The notes: generated from the sequence alone by a model not told the origin. A stretch of DNA of 64,000 nucleotides from Bacteroidia bacterium (GCA_026391555.1 JAPLEB010000054.1:38094-102093), one strand, 5' to 3'; counted from the first letter of the stretch, positions 34,452-44,581 are shown. Program-made: numbers and translations.

Positions 34452-35219
34452 ATGGCAAAGCGCATAGAAGATCTTAAAATAATTGAAAATAAGCGTCTTA
34501 ACAATGATTTCTTTGTTCTTGAACTCTCAGCGAATGATAAACTTCCTGTTTTTAAGCCTGGTCAGTTTGTTCAGGTAAGGGTTGATGGTAGCCCTAAAAC
34601 ATTTCTACGTCGGCCTATTTCAATACACGATGTTGATTACGGTAGAAATACATTTAAGTTACTGATTCAAATTACAGGGAAAGGTACAAAAACTCTCTCC
34701 AAACTCAGTAATGGAGATTTTCTGAATCTGATTTATCCCCTTGGTAACTCGTTCGGTTTGCCTGACAAAAACGAAAAAATCCTTCTTGTTGGAGGCGGAT
34801 GTGGTGTAGCCCCTTTATTATTTTTGGGAAAATATTTAAAATCAAATGGTTATGTTCCTGATATTCTTTTTGGTTTTAGAAATAGTGAACGAATCATCGA
34901 GCTTGAAGAATATTTAGAAATTGGGAAAGTATTTCTTACAACAGAGGATGGTTCAAGAGGAGAAAAAGGCTACATTACCAGCCATTCAATCTTTTCAAAC
35001 GGCACATATGACAAAATCTATTGCTGCGGACCTGATTCTATGATGCGGGCTATAGCCGGTTACTGCAAAAAAAACAATATCGCATGTGAAGTGTCGCTCG
35101 AAAACCTTATGGCATGCGGTATTGGTGCCTGTCTGTGTTGTATAGTTGATACTGTTAATGGCAATCTTTGCACCTGCATCGACGGACCGGTTTTCAATAT
35201 AACTGAATTAAAATGGTGA
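34452..35219 (+). CDS. pyrK: Dihydroorotate dehydrogenase B, electron-transfer subunit
   Basis: PyrK passes electrons from the PyrD flavin through FAD and a 2Fe-2S cluster to NAD+. The 255-residue protein has the FAD motif [12 protein letters not shown]-binding [22 protein letters not shown], and the cluster-binding [21 protein letters not shown] followed by DGPVF. It overlaps pyrD by 7 bp, so the two are translationally coupled. Together they catalyse the fourth step of pyrimidine synthesis. Confidence 0.94.
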   Translation: MAKRIEDLKIIENKRLNNDFFVLELSANDKLPVFKPGQFVQVRVDGSPKTFLRRPISIHDVDYGRNTFKLLIQITGKGTKTLSKLSNGDFLNLIYPLGNSFGLPDKNEKILLVGGGCGVAPLLFLGKYLKSNGYVPDILFGFRNSERIIELEEYLEIGKVFLTTEDGSRGEKGYITSHSIFSNGTYDKIYCCGPDSMMRAIAGYCKKNNIACEVSLENLMACGIGACLCCIVDTVNGNLCTCIDGPVFNITELKW

Positions 35220-36130
35220 ACCTTGGCTTTTCTATCGGTGATTTGCATTTTAAAAACCCGGTGCTGACAGCTTCAGGTACTTTTGGATATGGACCTGAAT
35301 TTGATGATTTTCTGGATGTTTCAAGGTTAGGTGGTATTGTTGTTAAAGGAACAACCCTTGAACCCAGGGAAGGCAATCTCTATCCCCGGATGGCTGAAAC
35401 TCCTTCAGGCATGCTTAATGCTGTGGGTTTACAGAATAAAGGGATTGATTACTTTGAAAAAAATATTTATCCGAGCATCTCAGGGTATGATACTAACATA
35501 ATTGTAAATATAAATGGTAGCTATGTTGATGATTATGTTACTCTTGCTGAAAGGATAAACACGCTTGATAAGATACCGGCTGTTGAGCTAAATATTTCCT
35601 GTCCTAATGTAAAAATGGGGGGAATGGCATTTGGAACCAATCTCGATTCAGCGCGTGAAGTAACAAGGGCTGTACGAGCTGCCTATTCAAAAATACTTAT
35701 TGTAAAATTATCTCCCAATGTTACAAATATTGTTGATTTTGCCAAAGTTGTTGAAGAAGAAGGAGCTGATTCTATTTCGCTGATAAATACTATACTGGGT
35801 ATGTCTATTGATGTTGAAAAAATGAGACCTGCTCTATCCACCATAACCGGGGGGCTGTCCGGACCAGCGATTAAACCGGTGGCGCTAAGAATGGTTTGGC
35901 AGGTTGCAAAAGCTGTAAAAATTCCGGTTATCGGGATGGGAGGAATTATGACAACCTCAGATGCATTGGAATTTCTTCTGGCAGGAGCAAGCGCTGTTCA
36001 GATAGGAACAGCTTCGTTTATTGATCCCCAGGCATCAATAAAAATATTAGAGGGTATTGAGAAGTATCTTATTGAAAAAGGTTTTTCAGAAATAAAGGAA
36101 ATTGTTGGGTACATTAACCGGACAAAATGA
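35213..36130 (+). CDS. pyrD: Dihydroorotate dehydrogenase B, catalytic subunit
   Basis: This TIM-barrel FMN enzyme oxidises dihydroorotate to orotate. The 305-residue protein has [41 protein letters not shown], and [14 protein letters not shown] with the class 1 active-site Cys. Further landmarks are [28 protein letters not shown] and [29 protein letters not shown]. The pairing with pyrK marks it as the NAD-linked class 1B enzyme. Confidence 0.95.
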   Translation: MVNLGFSIGDLHFKNPVLTASGTFGYGPEFDDFLDVSRLGGIVVKGTTLEPREGNLYPRMAETPSGMLNAVGLQNKGIDYFEKNIYPSISGYDTNIIVNINGSYVDDYVTLAERINTLDKIPAVELNISCPNVKMGGMAFGTNLDSAREVTRAVRAAYSKILIVKLSPNVTNIVDFAKVVEEEGADSISLINTILGMSIDVEKMRPALSTITGGLSGPAIKPVALRMVWQVAKAVKIPVIGMGGIMTTSDALEFLLAGASAVQIGTASFIDPQASIKILEGIEKYLIEKGFSEIKEIVGYINRTK

Positions 36131-36275
36131 ATAAAGTCAACAATCTGAATGAAATATGTTCATATTCTAAATGAAAAACATTATATTGTTTAATATTTTA
36201 ATCTCTGTTTTTTCCTATAAATTTGTAAGAATATAAAAACATATTGTTTCAATCTATTAATCAATCATCTTAGAA

Positions 36276-36746
36276 ATGTCAGAAAATTTACAAATTGATA
36301 ATCTTGATAGAAAGATTCTCGATATCATTACCAAAAATGCAAGGATCCCATACCTCAAAGTTGCCAGGGAGTGTGGTGTTTCAGGCGCTGCAATACATCA
36401 ACGCGTTCAGAGGCTTATCAGGATTGGTGTTATAAGAGGTTCTGAATTTAAAGTCGATCCTGTAATGGTTGGCTTCAAAACATGTGCATATATTGGTATT
36501 TTTTTAGACCACCCCGGCCATTTCCGGGAAGTGATAACAAAATTCAGGGATATTCCTGAGATCATTGAATGTCACTACACTACAGGTAATTATTCGCTAT
36601 TTATAAAAGTATATACACGTGATAATGAACACCTGCGGATGATACTTACCGATACGATCCAGAACATATCAGGTATAGTACGCACGGAAACTTTAATATC
36701 CCTTGAGGAATCAATAAACAGGCAGATACCTGTTCTTTCAAGATAG
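36276..36746 (+). CDS. Lrp/AsnC-family transcriptional regulator
   Basis: A 156-residue protein with an N-terminal winged HTH (LDRKILDIITKNARIPYLKVARECGVSGAAIHQRVQRL) and a C-terminal RAM/AsnC effector domain (KTCAYIGIFLDHPGHF, IECHYTTGNYSLFIKVYTRDNEHL). Members sense amino acids and control their metabolism. It is alone between pyrD and tRNA-Lys. Its effector and targets cannot be inferred. Confidence 0.88.
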   Translation: MSENLQIDNLDRKILDIITKNARIPYLKVARECGVSGAAIHQRVQRLIRIGVIRGSEFKVDPVMVGFKTCAYIGIFLDHPGHFREVITKFRDIPEIIECHYTTGNYSLFIKVYTRDNEHLRMILTDTIQNISGIVRTETLISLEESINRQIPVLSR

Positions 36747-36842
36747 ATAATACGTAATTATTAAGTATTAAGTATTTGCGCTACTGCCAGCTTATTAAAT
36801 CAATTAAGTGAGGAAAAAACCCGGGAAAAGTGTTACATTTTT

Positions 36843-36873
36843 TTTGCATTAGATTAAATTTATCATACATTTG
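36843..36873 (+). promoter_or_regulatory. Promoter of tRNA-Lys
   Basis: TTTG, a 19-bp spacer and TACATTTG match the Bacteroidota housekeeping promoter exactly, about 20 bp before the mature tRNA. Confidence 0.8.
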
Positions 36874-36893
36874 CACTCGCAAAAATAAAGGAG

Positions 36894-36966
36894 GATTCAG
36901 TAGCTCAGCTGGTAGAGCACATCCCTTTTAAGGATGGGGTCCTGGGTTCGAGCCCCAGCTGGATCA
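36894..36966 (+). tRNA. tRNA-Lys (anticodon TTT)
   Basis: A full cloverleaf can be drawn: acceptor GATTCAG/CTGGATC, D arm GCTC...GAGC, anticodon stem CATCC/GGATG around CTTTTAA, and T arm CTGGG-TTCGAGC-CCCAG. The discriminator is A and CCA is not encoded. Confidence 0.95.
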
Positions 36967-36970
36967 CATA

Positions 36971-36995
36971 AAGGAAAGCAAATGCTTTCCTTTTT
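36971..36995 (+). terminator. Terminator of tRNA-Lys
   Basis: AAGGAAAGCA pairs with TGCTTTCCTT, followed by TTT. It is five bases after the tRNA. Confidence 0.85.
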
Positions 36996-37148
36996 CATTT
37001 TAAATCTGCTAATTTAGCACAACAGCCAGCGAGTTTGCACGAAATGTCAAAATAGCCTTCAAAAATAAAATATGCATTTTCAAACAGCACCAAAGCAACC
37101 TTAATCCATAAGATTTAGTTATGTTATTAGTAGTACATATATAATCTA

Positions 37149-37181
37149 TTTGACTTACGTATTTATTTTTTTATATATTTG
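37149..37181 (+). promoter_or_regulatory. Promoter of the DUF6588-like gene
   Basis: TTTG, a 21-bp spacer and TATATTTG give a strong Bacteroidota promoter about 36 bp before the start codon. The DNA between the tRNA terminator and this promoter (36996-37148) shows nothing else. Confidence 0.7.
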
Positions 37182-37216
37182 TATTTAATTAAAAATATGA
37201 ATCAATTTAAACTGCT

Positions 37217-38299
37217 ATGAATAGACTAATTACAAAACGACTTGGGACTCTGTTGAGCGCCCTTTTTATTATTTCATCGGTATCATTTTCGCAATTTGAT
37301 AACATTGATTTCTTAAGAAGCGCCCCTGCAGATGGCGTAAAACTACTCCAGGCTTATATTTCTCCATACGCAAATGCCTTTGGAGCAGGTCTTAACGGAG
37401 GATGGTATAATACCGCGAGACCTCATAAAATCCTTGGATTCGATATCACAACAAGTGTCAATGTGGGAATGGTTCCTTCATCTGCTAATACTTTTGATGT
37501 TACCAAGATTGGTCTTACCAGCCTTACAGGTACAGGTATGGCATCCACAATTGCCGGTCCGGATATAAGTGGTCCGCTTATGACCTATAAAGTAAGTGGC
37601 ATCACCCTTGCATCATTCAATGCTCCTCCCGGAGTTGCATGGGCATATGTACCGGCACCTACTGCCCAGATCGGTTTAGGGCTCCCTTTTGGAACCGAAG
37701 TTAAGTTCAGGTTTATTCCAAAAATCATGATTGGGGAGGACGGTGATATCTCCCTTTGGGGTGTTGGTGTGATGCACAGTCTTTTGCAATATTTACCGGG
37801 ATACAAAATGTTACCTTTATTCGATGTTTCACTTTTTGGTGGATATACAAAGCTGGAGGGAAATATTCCGCTGAGTTTGCAACCAGATCCTTTAGTTAAT
37901 CAGACTTATACAACAACTTACCTTGCAACAAAACCATTCGATAATCAAAAATTGAATATGAGTGTTGAAGCGTTAAATATAAATGCAATAGCTTCACTTA
38001 ACCTGCCTGTAATTACCTTCTATGGCGGACTTGGTTATAGTAAAACAAAAACAGGAATGGAGTTAATAGGAAACTTTCCTACTCCGAAGCCTGTCGCTAC
38101 CCCTATTCCTCATGCTGAATATAATGAGAGTGGTGTAATAAAAGGTACAAATTTCACGAATATGGATATTGAGAACTTTTCCGGAATACGAGCTAATATT
38201 GGTTTAAGGATCAAGCTTGCTATTATCACAATTCACGCTGATTTTACCAGGGCCCAATATAATATTTTATCAGCAGGATTTGGAATCTCGATCAGATAA
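37217..38299 (+). CDS. DUF6588-like secreted/outer-membrane protein
   Basis: A 360-residue protein with a signal peptide ending near SVSFSQ. It then has SAPADGVKLLQAYISPYANAFGAGLNGGWYNTARPHKILGFDITTSVNVG, which I associate with the DUF6588 family of Bacteroidota. The rest is Gly- and aromatic-rich with alternating strands (LFGGYTKLEG, FYGGLGYSKTKTG), ending FGISIR, consistent with an outer-membrane barrel related to fatty-acid-porin-like proteins. Function is unknown. It has its own strong promoter and terminator. Confidence 0.75.
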   Translation: MNRLITKRLGTLLSALFIISSVSFSQFDNIDFLRSAPADGVKLLQAYISPYANAFGAGLNGGWYNTARPHKILGFDITTSVNVGMVPSSANTFDVTKIGLTSLTGTGMASTIAGPDISGPLMTYKVSGITLASFNAPPGVAWAYVPAPTAQIGLGLPFGTEVKFRFIPKIMIGEDGDISLWGVGVMHSLLQYLPGYKMLPLFDVSLFGGYTKLEGNIPLSLQPDPLVNQTYTTTYLATKPFDNQKLNMSVEALNINAIASLNLPVITFYGGLGYSKTKTGMELIGNFPTPKPVATPIPHAEYNESGVIKGTNFTNMDIENFSGIRANIGLRIKLAIITIHADFTRAQYNILSAGFGISIR

Positions 38300-38322
38300 C
38301 AGGAACTAAAATATTTTCTGAA

Positions 38323-38361
38323 ATCCCCGGGGTTCATAAACTGTCCCGGGGATTTTTTTTT
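38323..38361 (+). terminator. Terminator after the DUF6588-like gene
   Basis: ATCCCCGGG and CCCGGGGAT pair around a 13-nt loop and run into eight T residues. Confidence 0.9.
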
Positions 38362-38425
38362 AAACTTTGGAATTATACAATTGTATCTTTAATAATTGGA
38401 AAATTACTTTTAAACAAAGCAATTA

Positions 38426-40390
38426 ATGATTGTAGGCTCACAAAAGATATATAGTGGTTACCGTGCATTGCTACATGCTGCAAAAAATACTGTAGCTGCT
38501 GAAGAAAATGTTAAGATCAGAAGAGCGCTGGATCTTGCAGTGGCAGCTTGTGGTGATAAGATAACGCTTACCGGCGAACCTTTAATCCTACACGCACTCT
38601 CCGTTGCCAGGATTATTGCAGGGGAGGTGGGGCTTGGACTAACATCAATAATTACAGCATTATTGCATGATTCATATAACAAGCTGAGCCTTCCGCCAAA
38701 AGAGTTGGAAAAGGAGTTTGGGAAAAAGGTTGTTGAAATCCTAAATGGCTTTTCGAGAATTACAAGCATCGATTCGATGCAATCTTCTTATCAGGCTGAG
38801 AATTTTCGCAAACTTCTTTTAAGCCTTGCTGACGATGTAAGAGTAATTCTTATCAAACTCGTCGAACGTCTTGAGTATATGCGTAATCTTGATAAGGCTC
38901 CCGAGAAGGAGAGGTTGCCTTTAGCCTCAGAGACCTATTTTCTTTATGCACCGCTGGCCCACCGACTTGGTTTTTATAACATCAAGTCGGAAATGGAGGA
39001 CCTTGCTGTTAAATATCTCGAGCCGGAACAATATAATTATGTCGATTGCCGGCTGAAGCAAACTACAGCATCGAGGAATAAACTTATACGTGACTTCTCA
39101 ATTCCACTAAAGGAAAGGCTGGAAAAGCAAGGCTTTAGGTTCACTATCAAAAGTCGCACAAAATCAATACATTCCATTATGCTGAAAATGAAAAAGCAGG
39201 AAGTGGAATTTGAAGAAGTCTTTGACCTTTTTGCAGTCAGGATAATTATTGAAAGTGATAGTGAGAATGAAAAATCCGACTGCTGGAGAGCATACTCAAT
39301 AGTGACTGACATATATCAACCCAACACAAGCAGACTGCGCGACTGGATATCTGTCCCAAAATCAAACGGGTATGAGTCTCTTCATACCACGGTGGTGGGC
39401 CCCAGGGGCAAATGGGTCGAAGTGCAGATCAGATCATTAAGGATGGATGATATAGCAGAAAAGGGGTTGGCAGCCCACTTTAAGTATAAAGGAATTAAAG
39501 GAGAAGGAGGGCTCGACAACTGGCTGTCAAAAATGAGGGAAATACTTGAATCATCTGAAAAAGATGATAATGCATTTATTGATCAGGTAAGGTCGGGATT
39601 ATACACGGATGAGGTTTTTGTTTTTACACCCAAAGGCGATCTGCGCCAATTACCTGCAGGAGCAACCGTACTCGATTTTGCCTTCGATATACATACCGCC
39701 GTTGGCGCCTCATGTGTTGGAGGTAAGGTAAATGGGAAAAATGTAACAATAAGATATGTATTGCACAATGGCGACCATGTATCCATATTAAGGTCAAAAA
39801 ACCAGAAGCCAAAACAGGATTGGTTGTCGTTCGTGGTTACGACAAAAGCAAAAACAAAGATTAAGCAGGTTCTGAACGAAGAAAAAACCAAAGCAGCCGC
39901 CGAAGGAAAAGAGATACTGATGCGTCGGCTGAAGAATTGGAAAATAGTTTATGGTGATACTGTGATACAGAAACTGCTAAATTCATATAGCCTTAAAACT
40001 GCAAAGGATCTATATTACCTTATCGCTACCGAAAAGATTGAACTCCTTCATATTAAGGAAGTTTTGCAAAAGGAAGAATCAAATGAATCAATTATCCCGG
40101 CCACGGCGGTTCCTGAAAAAGAGACAAAAGAACCAATTGATTCACAATATTCTGATTACCTGATAATTGAGGATAGGGTGGAGGGTCTTGATTTTAAATT
40201 GTCCAAATGCTGCAATCCGGTATTCGGTGAAAGTGTTTTTGGTTTTGTAACTATTTTGGATGGAATAAAAATCCATCGGAAAAATTGCCCCAACGCATAT
40301 AATATGATGACCAGATATCCATACAGGGTTGTTGTTGTGCGTTGGGCCAAATCAAAGAACAGCCCTGTCAATACCTCTGATCGGGTCTGA
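38426..40390 (+). CDS. RelA/SpoT homologue, predicted (p)ppGpp synthetase with inactive hydrolase domain
   Basis: A 654-residue long RSH protein. The N-terminal HD domain keeps H56 and H81-D82 but has N85-K86 where active hydrolases carry Glu-Asp. It reads VERLEYMRNL where they carry ADRLHNMRTL, so the catalytic Asp and Asn are lost. The synthetase domain looks intact: RTKSIHSIMLKM (244-255), D267 in FDLFAVRII, Y316 in SNGYESLHT and E332 in VEVQIRS. A TGS domain follows (VFVFTPKGDLRQLP), then a Cys-containing finger (LSKCCNP...HRKNCPN). There is no C-terminal ACT domain. Its last 23 bp overlap the convergent polymerase gene. Confidence 0.88.
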   Translation: MIVGSQKIYSGYRALLHAAKNTVAAEENVKIRRALDLAVAACGDKITLTGEPLILHALSVARIIAGEVGLGLTSIITALLHDSYNKLSLPPKELEKEFGKKVVEILNGFSRITSIDSMQSSYQAENFRKLLLSLADDVRVILIKLVERLEYMRNLDKAPEKERLPLASETYFLYAPLAHRLGFYNIKSEMEDLAVKYLEPEQYNYVDCRLKQTTASRNKLIRDFSIPLKERLEKQGFRFTIKSRTKSIHSIMLKMKKQEVEFEEVFDLFAVRIIIESDSENEKSDCWRAYSIVTDIYQPNTSRLRDWISVPKSNGYESLHTTVVGPRGKWVEVQIRSLRMDDIAEKGLAAHFKYKGIKGEGGLDNWLSKMREILESSEKDDNAFIDQVRSGLYTDEVFVFTPKGDLRQLPAGATVLDFAFDIHTAVGASCVGGKVNGKNVTIRYVLHNGDHVSILRSKNQKPKQDWLSFVVTTKAKTKIKQVLNEEKTKAAAEGKEILMRRLKNWKIVYGDTVIQKLLNSYSLKTAKDLYYLIATEKIELLHIKEVLQKEESNESIIPATAVPEKETKEPIDSQYSDYLIIEDRVEGLDFKLSKCCNPVFGESVFGFVTILDGIKIHRKNCPNAYNMMTRYPYRVVVVRWAKSKNSPVNTSDRV

Positions 40391-43304
40391 CCGCAAGTTT
40401 AGCCATCTTCTCAACCTCTAACGATGGAAAGCCGAACTCTTCCACTACTTTTCCAAGGATCAGATAAGTACCGCTTCCTTTAAAGGGCCAATTTTTAAGA
40501 GACTGCGAAAAGTGGGTGGTATCAAAAAAATTACCTTCAGCATCGATAAAACATCCAAAATTCATCCAGTCATTTTTTATTGTCTTTATATATTTTACGT
40601 TCACCAGGTGACCAACCATCCTGATTTTCTTTCCTGTATATTCATTCAATCTACGGGCAGATACTTCGCCACGGAAGGATGTTTCAAGCATATCGAACCA
40701 GCTCATGGTTACCGGGAAACCGAAGAGTTCTATTTCATCGTAAACATCTTCAAGCTTTCCCTGAACAAGATCGGGTAGCGTAAAGTCCCGGACAGGAGAG
40801 GAGAAGAGGGGACGAATATTTTCCTGTTTGTTTTTGTTTATCATCAAATGGGCTTCCCATAAAAGTACTGCCTTCTTTTTACCTGTAAATCTGAGCGCTC
40901 CGGCCTTTATCAGAAGAATGACCTGCTCCAGTCCGGGGTTTACCCTTGCTACAAAATCGTTCAGATCAGTGAACGGACCTTCATCACGGCGTATCTCTTC
41001 TATTGACTGAGCCACCTTATACTCAATACTCATAATATGAATAAAGCCGATGTATATATCTGAACCATAAATCGTTGTCTGGTAATTACTTTTATTTACG
41101 CACGGAAGTTGTATTGTAGCGCCAAACCTTCTTGCTTCATGCACATATACCCAGGTCCGGTAAAAGCCCCCGAAATTATTTATTACAGCTACCATGAATT
41201 CAAGCGGATAATGCGCTTTAAGATACAGGCTTTGGAAACTCTCAACGGCATACGAAGCAGAATGGGCCTTTGAGAATGAATACCCGGCAAAAGACTCAAT
41301 CTGCCTCCATACCTCTTTTGTAACCTCTTCGCTGTAACCCTTTTCGCGGCAGTTTGTGAAGAACCTTTCCACAATCCGCTGCATCTCCTGTTTCGATCTG
41401 TATTTGCCACTCATTGCGCGGCGCAGGGTATCAGCATCAGCAAGGTCTAATCCTGCAAAGTGATGACAGACTTTCAGAACATCTTCCTGGTAAACCATAA
41501 CACCAAAGGTCTCTTCAAGCTGTTCCTTCATTACAGGATGTATATATTCGAATTTCCCGGGATTATGAAACCTGTAAATATATTCCCGCATCATCCCTGA
41601 ACGTGCAACACCTGGCCTTATCACCGAACTGGCGGCCACAAGCGTTGTGTAATTGTCGCATCTGAGTTTCTGGAGAAGACCACGCATTGAAGGACTTTCA
41701 ATATAGAAACACCCTTTTGTCTCACCTGTTTTAAGATACTCTTTAACCTTCTCATCGTTCTTAAATTTATGTACAGCATGAACATCAACATCGATGCCGC
41801 GGTTTCGCAAGATTATTTCCGCACTCTCGCGTATATGTCCAATGCCCCGCTGGCTCAGTATATCGAGCTTTTCGAAACCAATCTCTTCAGCAGTGTACAT
41901 ATCCCACTGGGTTGTCGGAAAACCTTTCGGAGGCATATCCAGAGCAGTGTAGCATGTAATTGGCTCTTCGGATATAAGGATGCCCCCGGCATGAATACTC
42001 CTAATATTGGGAAAGTCTGCAATCTTCAGACCTGTAGAAAAAATACTGTTGCTAATGTCATTCCTGTTTGTTTCTGACGAAGGATTATCAATCAGGGAAT
42101 CGATCTCCTCCTTTGGTAATCCATGTACCTTTCCGAGTTCACGGACTATTGACTTACCTCTGAAGGTACTCATTGTGCCAAGCAGTGCGGTGTGACTGTA
42201 ACCATATCGCTTGAAAATGTAGTCGATGACATCATCCCTCTCTTTCCATGAGTAGTCAATGTCGAAGTCGGGAGGGCTGCTTCTTTTAGGATTGATAAAT
42301 CTCTCGAAGTAAAGGTTTAGATCAATTGGGTCAACGTTAGTGATTTTCAGGCAATAAGCAACAACTGAATTTGCACCGCTTCCCCGTCCGACATGATAGA
42401 ATCCTCTGGACATTGAATATCTTACAATGTCCCAGGTTATAAGAAAGTATGCCGAGAAACCCAGTCTGTCGATTATCTCAAGTTCATGCTTTACTCTTTT
42501 CTTAGCTTCATTATTCTGACTGCCGTACCTGTATATCATTCCGTCCCACGCGAGTTTTTCGAGGAGCAGTTTGTCATCGTACCTGCTGGCGGAATAGATT
42601 TTTTTGTTTTTCAAACCTTCACGATCAAACTGTAAGCTGCAGGCATTAAGTAGTTTTCGTGTATTATTTATTAACCATTGATGATCTCTGTATATCTTTT
42701 CATTATCAGCAGGCGTTTTAAAGAACTCATCTTCACCGGCGCACTGCCATGGTTTCAGGTGGCTGAGGAGAATATTGTTATCGACTGCCCTGAGGTTCTT
42801 ATGTATAAAAATATCATCTGCCTCTGCAAATGTGACAGGTTGAAGGACTACCATTGAGTTCCTGTTTAATGATGAAGTCAGTGTCAAAAGCCGGTTCATC
42901 TCATGTGGTCTTATACCTATTCGTTCATTATCAAATAGTTTGCGGTCAGGAATTTTTTTCAGGGAATAAATTATGTATGATTCTGAGAATTGAGGCGCCG
43001 GGAAAGGAATTGATGTCTTGCTGAAATTCATATCTGAGAGAAATTCATTCAGCTCCCTTAAACCGCTGTTATTACGTGCAATACCGATATACTGCAGTTC
43101 ATTATCAATTCGGAATTCGATACCTGCAACAGGTCTTATGTTGTTTTTGCTGCATTCGCCTGCAAATTCAGGTATAGCTGTTGAGTTATTTATATCGGTG
43201 AGAACAATAGTATCGGTACCGGCAGCCATTGCTTTCTGCACAAGCTGTTCAACGGACATTGTTCCGTACCGCAGACTGTAATATGAATGGCAGTTCAGAT
43301 ACAT
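40368..43304 (-). CDS. Error-prone DnaE-type DNA polymerase III alpha subunit (DnaE2/ImuC-like)
   Basis: A 978-residue C-family polymerase, shorter than replicative DnaE (about 1150). An N-terminal PHP domain (NCHSYYSLRYGTMSVEQLV) has lost the usual LTDH His (LTDINN). The palm has GRGSGANSVVAYCLKI and the catalytic PDFDIDY motif. Finger motifs SFAGYSFSKAHSASYA, an HhH region (VNPGLEQVILLIKAGAL) and a C-terminal OB fold follow. It overlaps dinB by 10 bp and lies opposite an S24 repressor, so it most likely does damage-induced translesion synthesis rather than bulk replication. Confidence 0.88.
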   Translation of the reverse strand: MYLNCHSYYSLRYGTMSVEQLVQKAMAAGTDTIVLTDINNSTAIPEFAGECSKNNIRPVAGIEFRIDNELQYIGIARNNSGLRELNEFLSDMNFSKTSIPFPAPQFSESYIIYSLKKIPDRKLFDNERIGIRPHEMNRLLTLTSSLNRNSMVVLQPVTFAEADDIFIHKNLRAVDNNILLSHLKPWQCAGEDEFFKTPADNEKIYRDHQWLINNTRKLLNACSLQFDREGLKNKKIYSASRYDDKLLLEKLAWDGMIYRYGSQNNEAKKRVKHELEIIDRLGFSAYFLITWDIVRYSMSRGFYHVGRGSGANSVVAYCLKITNVDPIDLNLYFERFINPKRSSPPDFDIDYSWKERDDVIDYIFKRYGYSHTALLGTMSTFRGKSIVRELGKVHGLPKEEIDSLIDNPSSETNRNDISNSIFSTGLKIADFPNIRSIHAGGILISEEPITCYTALDMPPKGFPTTQWDMYTAEEIGFEKLDILSQRGIGHIRESAEIILRNRGIDVDVHAVHKFKNDEKVKEYLKTGETKGCFYIESPSMRGLLQKLRCDNYTTLVAASSVIRPGVARSGMMREYIYRFHNPGKFEYIHPVMKEQLEETFGVMVYQEDVLKVCHHFAGLDLADADTLRRAMSGKYRSKQEMQRIVERFFTNCREKGYSEEVTKEVWRQIESFAGYSFSKAHSASYAVESFQSLYLKAHYPLEFMVAVINNFGGFYRTWVYVHEARRFGATIQLPCVNKSNYQTTIYGSDIYIGFIHIMSIEYKVAQSIEEIRRDEGPFTDLNDFVARVNPGLEQVILLIKAGALRFTGKKKAVLLWEAHLMINKNKQENIRPLFSSPVRDFTLPDLVQGKLEDVYDEIELFGFPVTMSWFDMLETSFRGEVSARRLNEYTGKKIRMVGHLVNVKYIKTIKNDWMNFGCFIDAEGNFFDTTHFSQSLKNWPFKGSGTYLILGKVVEEFGFPSLEVEKMAKLAVRPDQRY

Positions 43305-44515
43305 AGTTTCTCGTTTTCGAGTTGTTTAAGGGCTTTTTCCTCTCTTTCGCTTATAGTCATTACTCCTGAAGCTCTCCTGACCACATTCCGCCCGAAACGC
43401 TTCCTTAGTTTGTCCATAGCCATATAGAGGCTCACCTTTTCGGGAGTATCGTCAAACAGGTCAAGCTGCTGAACCCCTCTTACCATATAACTGAACCTCA
43501 CACCAATAAGCCTTATTAGCATACGCCTCTGGTATAGCCTGCCAAAGAGCTCTTTGGTGATATCGGCCAGTACATGATCAAATGAAGTGTAAGGTATCCG
43601 CTTCTGCAGAGTGTGGGTATCGAAGTTTGAATACCTTATTTTCACAGTGATACATGAGGTGAGTTTCTCCTGTTTTCTCAACTCGAACGCAATCTTCTCC
43701 ACCATGCTCACCAGCAGCTGATTCAGCCTTACCATATCGGTGGTATCTTTTTCGAAGGTATGTTCAGTGCTTATCGATTTCTGTTCCGAATAGCTGATGA
43801 CAGGAGTAGAGTCTATTCCATTGGCTCTTTTCCACATTTCAATACCATTTTTCCCCATCAGTTTTTCAAGCATCTCAACAGGAATATTCCTCAGGGTATA
43901 AATTTTTGCTATACCCATCGAGCGGAGTATATGGTAAGTCTTCTGACCTATCATGGGTATTTTTCTTATCGACAGGGGATCGAGAAATGGAAGCACAACA
44001 TCTTTTCGTACCTCTATCTCACCGTTTGGCTTTGCCTCACCGGTTGCAATCTTTGATACGGTCTTGTTGACTGAAAGTCCGATTGATATAGGCAGGCCGG
44101 TCTCTTTGATTATATACTGCCGCAATTCATGCGACCATTTGTAGCATCCATAGAAACGGTCCATTCCTGTAAGGTCGATATAGTGCTCATCAACGGATGC
44201 TTTCTCATATAGCGGCGCCCTTTCGGCAATTATGCCGGTCACTATGTTTGAATAGTTGCTGTAAAGCTCCATGTCGCCTCTTATCACAATGGCATCAGGA
44301 CACATATTCCTGGCCATTTTCATAGGCATCGCGGAGCTTACGCCGTACTTTCGTGCCTCATAACTGCAGCTCGATACCACTCCACGGTCCGACATACCGC
44401 CAATTATCACCGGCTTGCCATTCAGCCGGCTGTTCTTAAGCCTCTCAACTGATACAAAAAAGGTATCGAGGTCGAGATGCAGAACGGAGCGGTCTATGTT
44501 GCCGGCAAGAATCAT
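43295..44515 (-). CDS. dinB: DNA polymerase IV (Y-family DinB)
   Basis: A 406-residue translesion polymerase. Catalytic acids are present: D15 in VLHLDLDTFF, and D109-E110 in ASVDEHYIDLTG. The little finger is followed by QQLDLFDD, a good beta-clamp binding motif. Because the catalytic residues are intact, it is a true Pol IV and not the inactive ImuB found in ImuA-ImuB-DnaE2 cassettes. It is transcribed first, with the DnaE-type gene coupled behind it by a 10-bp overlap. The divergent gap to the XRE-S24 repressor holds two inverted repeats that fit operators. Confidence 0.93.
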   Translation of the reverse strand: MILAGNIDRSVLHLDLDTFFVSVERLKNSRLNGKPVIIGGMSDRGVVSSCSYEARKYGVSSAMPMKMARNMCPDAIVIRGDMELYSNYSNIVTGIIAERAPLYEKASVDEHYIDLTGMDRFYGCYKWSHELRQYIIKETGLPISIGLSVNKTVSKIATGEAKPNGEIEVRKDVVLPFLDPLSIRKIPMIGQKTYHILRSMGIAKIYTLRNIPVEMLEKLMGKNGIEMWKRANGIDSTPVISYSEQKSISTEHTFEKDTTDMVRLNQLLVSMVEKIAFELRKQEKLTSCITVKIRYSNFDTHTLQKRIPYTSFDHVLADITKELFGRLYQRRMLIRLIGVRFSYMVRGVQQLDLFDDTPEKVSLYMAMDKLRKRFGRNVVRRASGVMTISEREEKALKQLENEKLCI

Positions 44516-44558
44516 TTTTTTAATATTTTTTTGGATATATCAGAATTATGTTTTACTT

Positions 44559-44577
44559 TTGATTAGAAATTAATCAA
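44559..44577. promoter_or_regulatory. Candidate operator 1 of the mutagenesis module
   Basis: TTGATTA, 5 bp and TAATCAA form a perfect 7-bp inverted repeat in the 93-bp gap between dinB and the S24 repressor gene. Confidence 0.65.
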
Positions 44578-44581
44578 TATT

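Noticed and set aside
38366-38391. Promoter TTTG...TATCTTTA before the RSH gene
   Set aside because: The spacing is only 14 bp and the last -7 base is wrong, so I did not list it.
43295-44515. dinB as ImuB
   Set aside because: Catalytic Asp and Asp-Glu residues are present, whereas ImuB lacks them.
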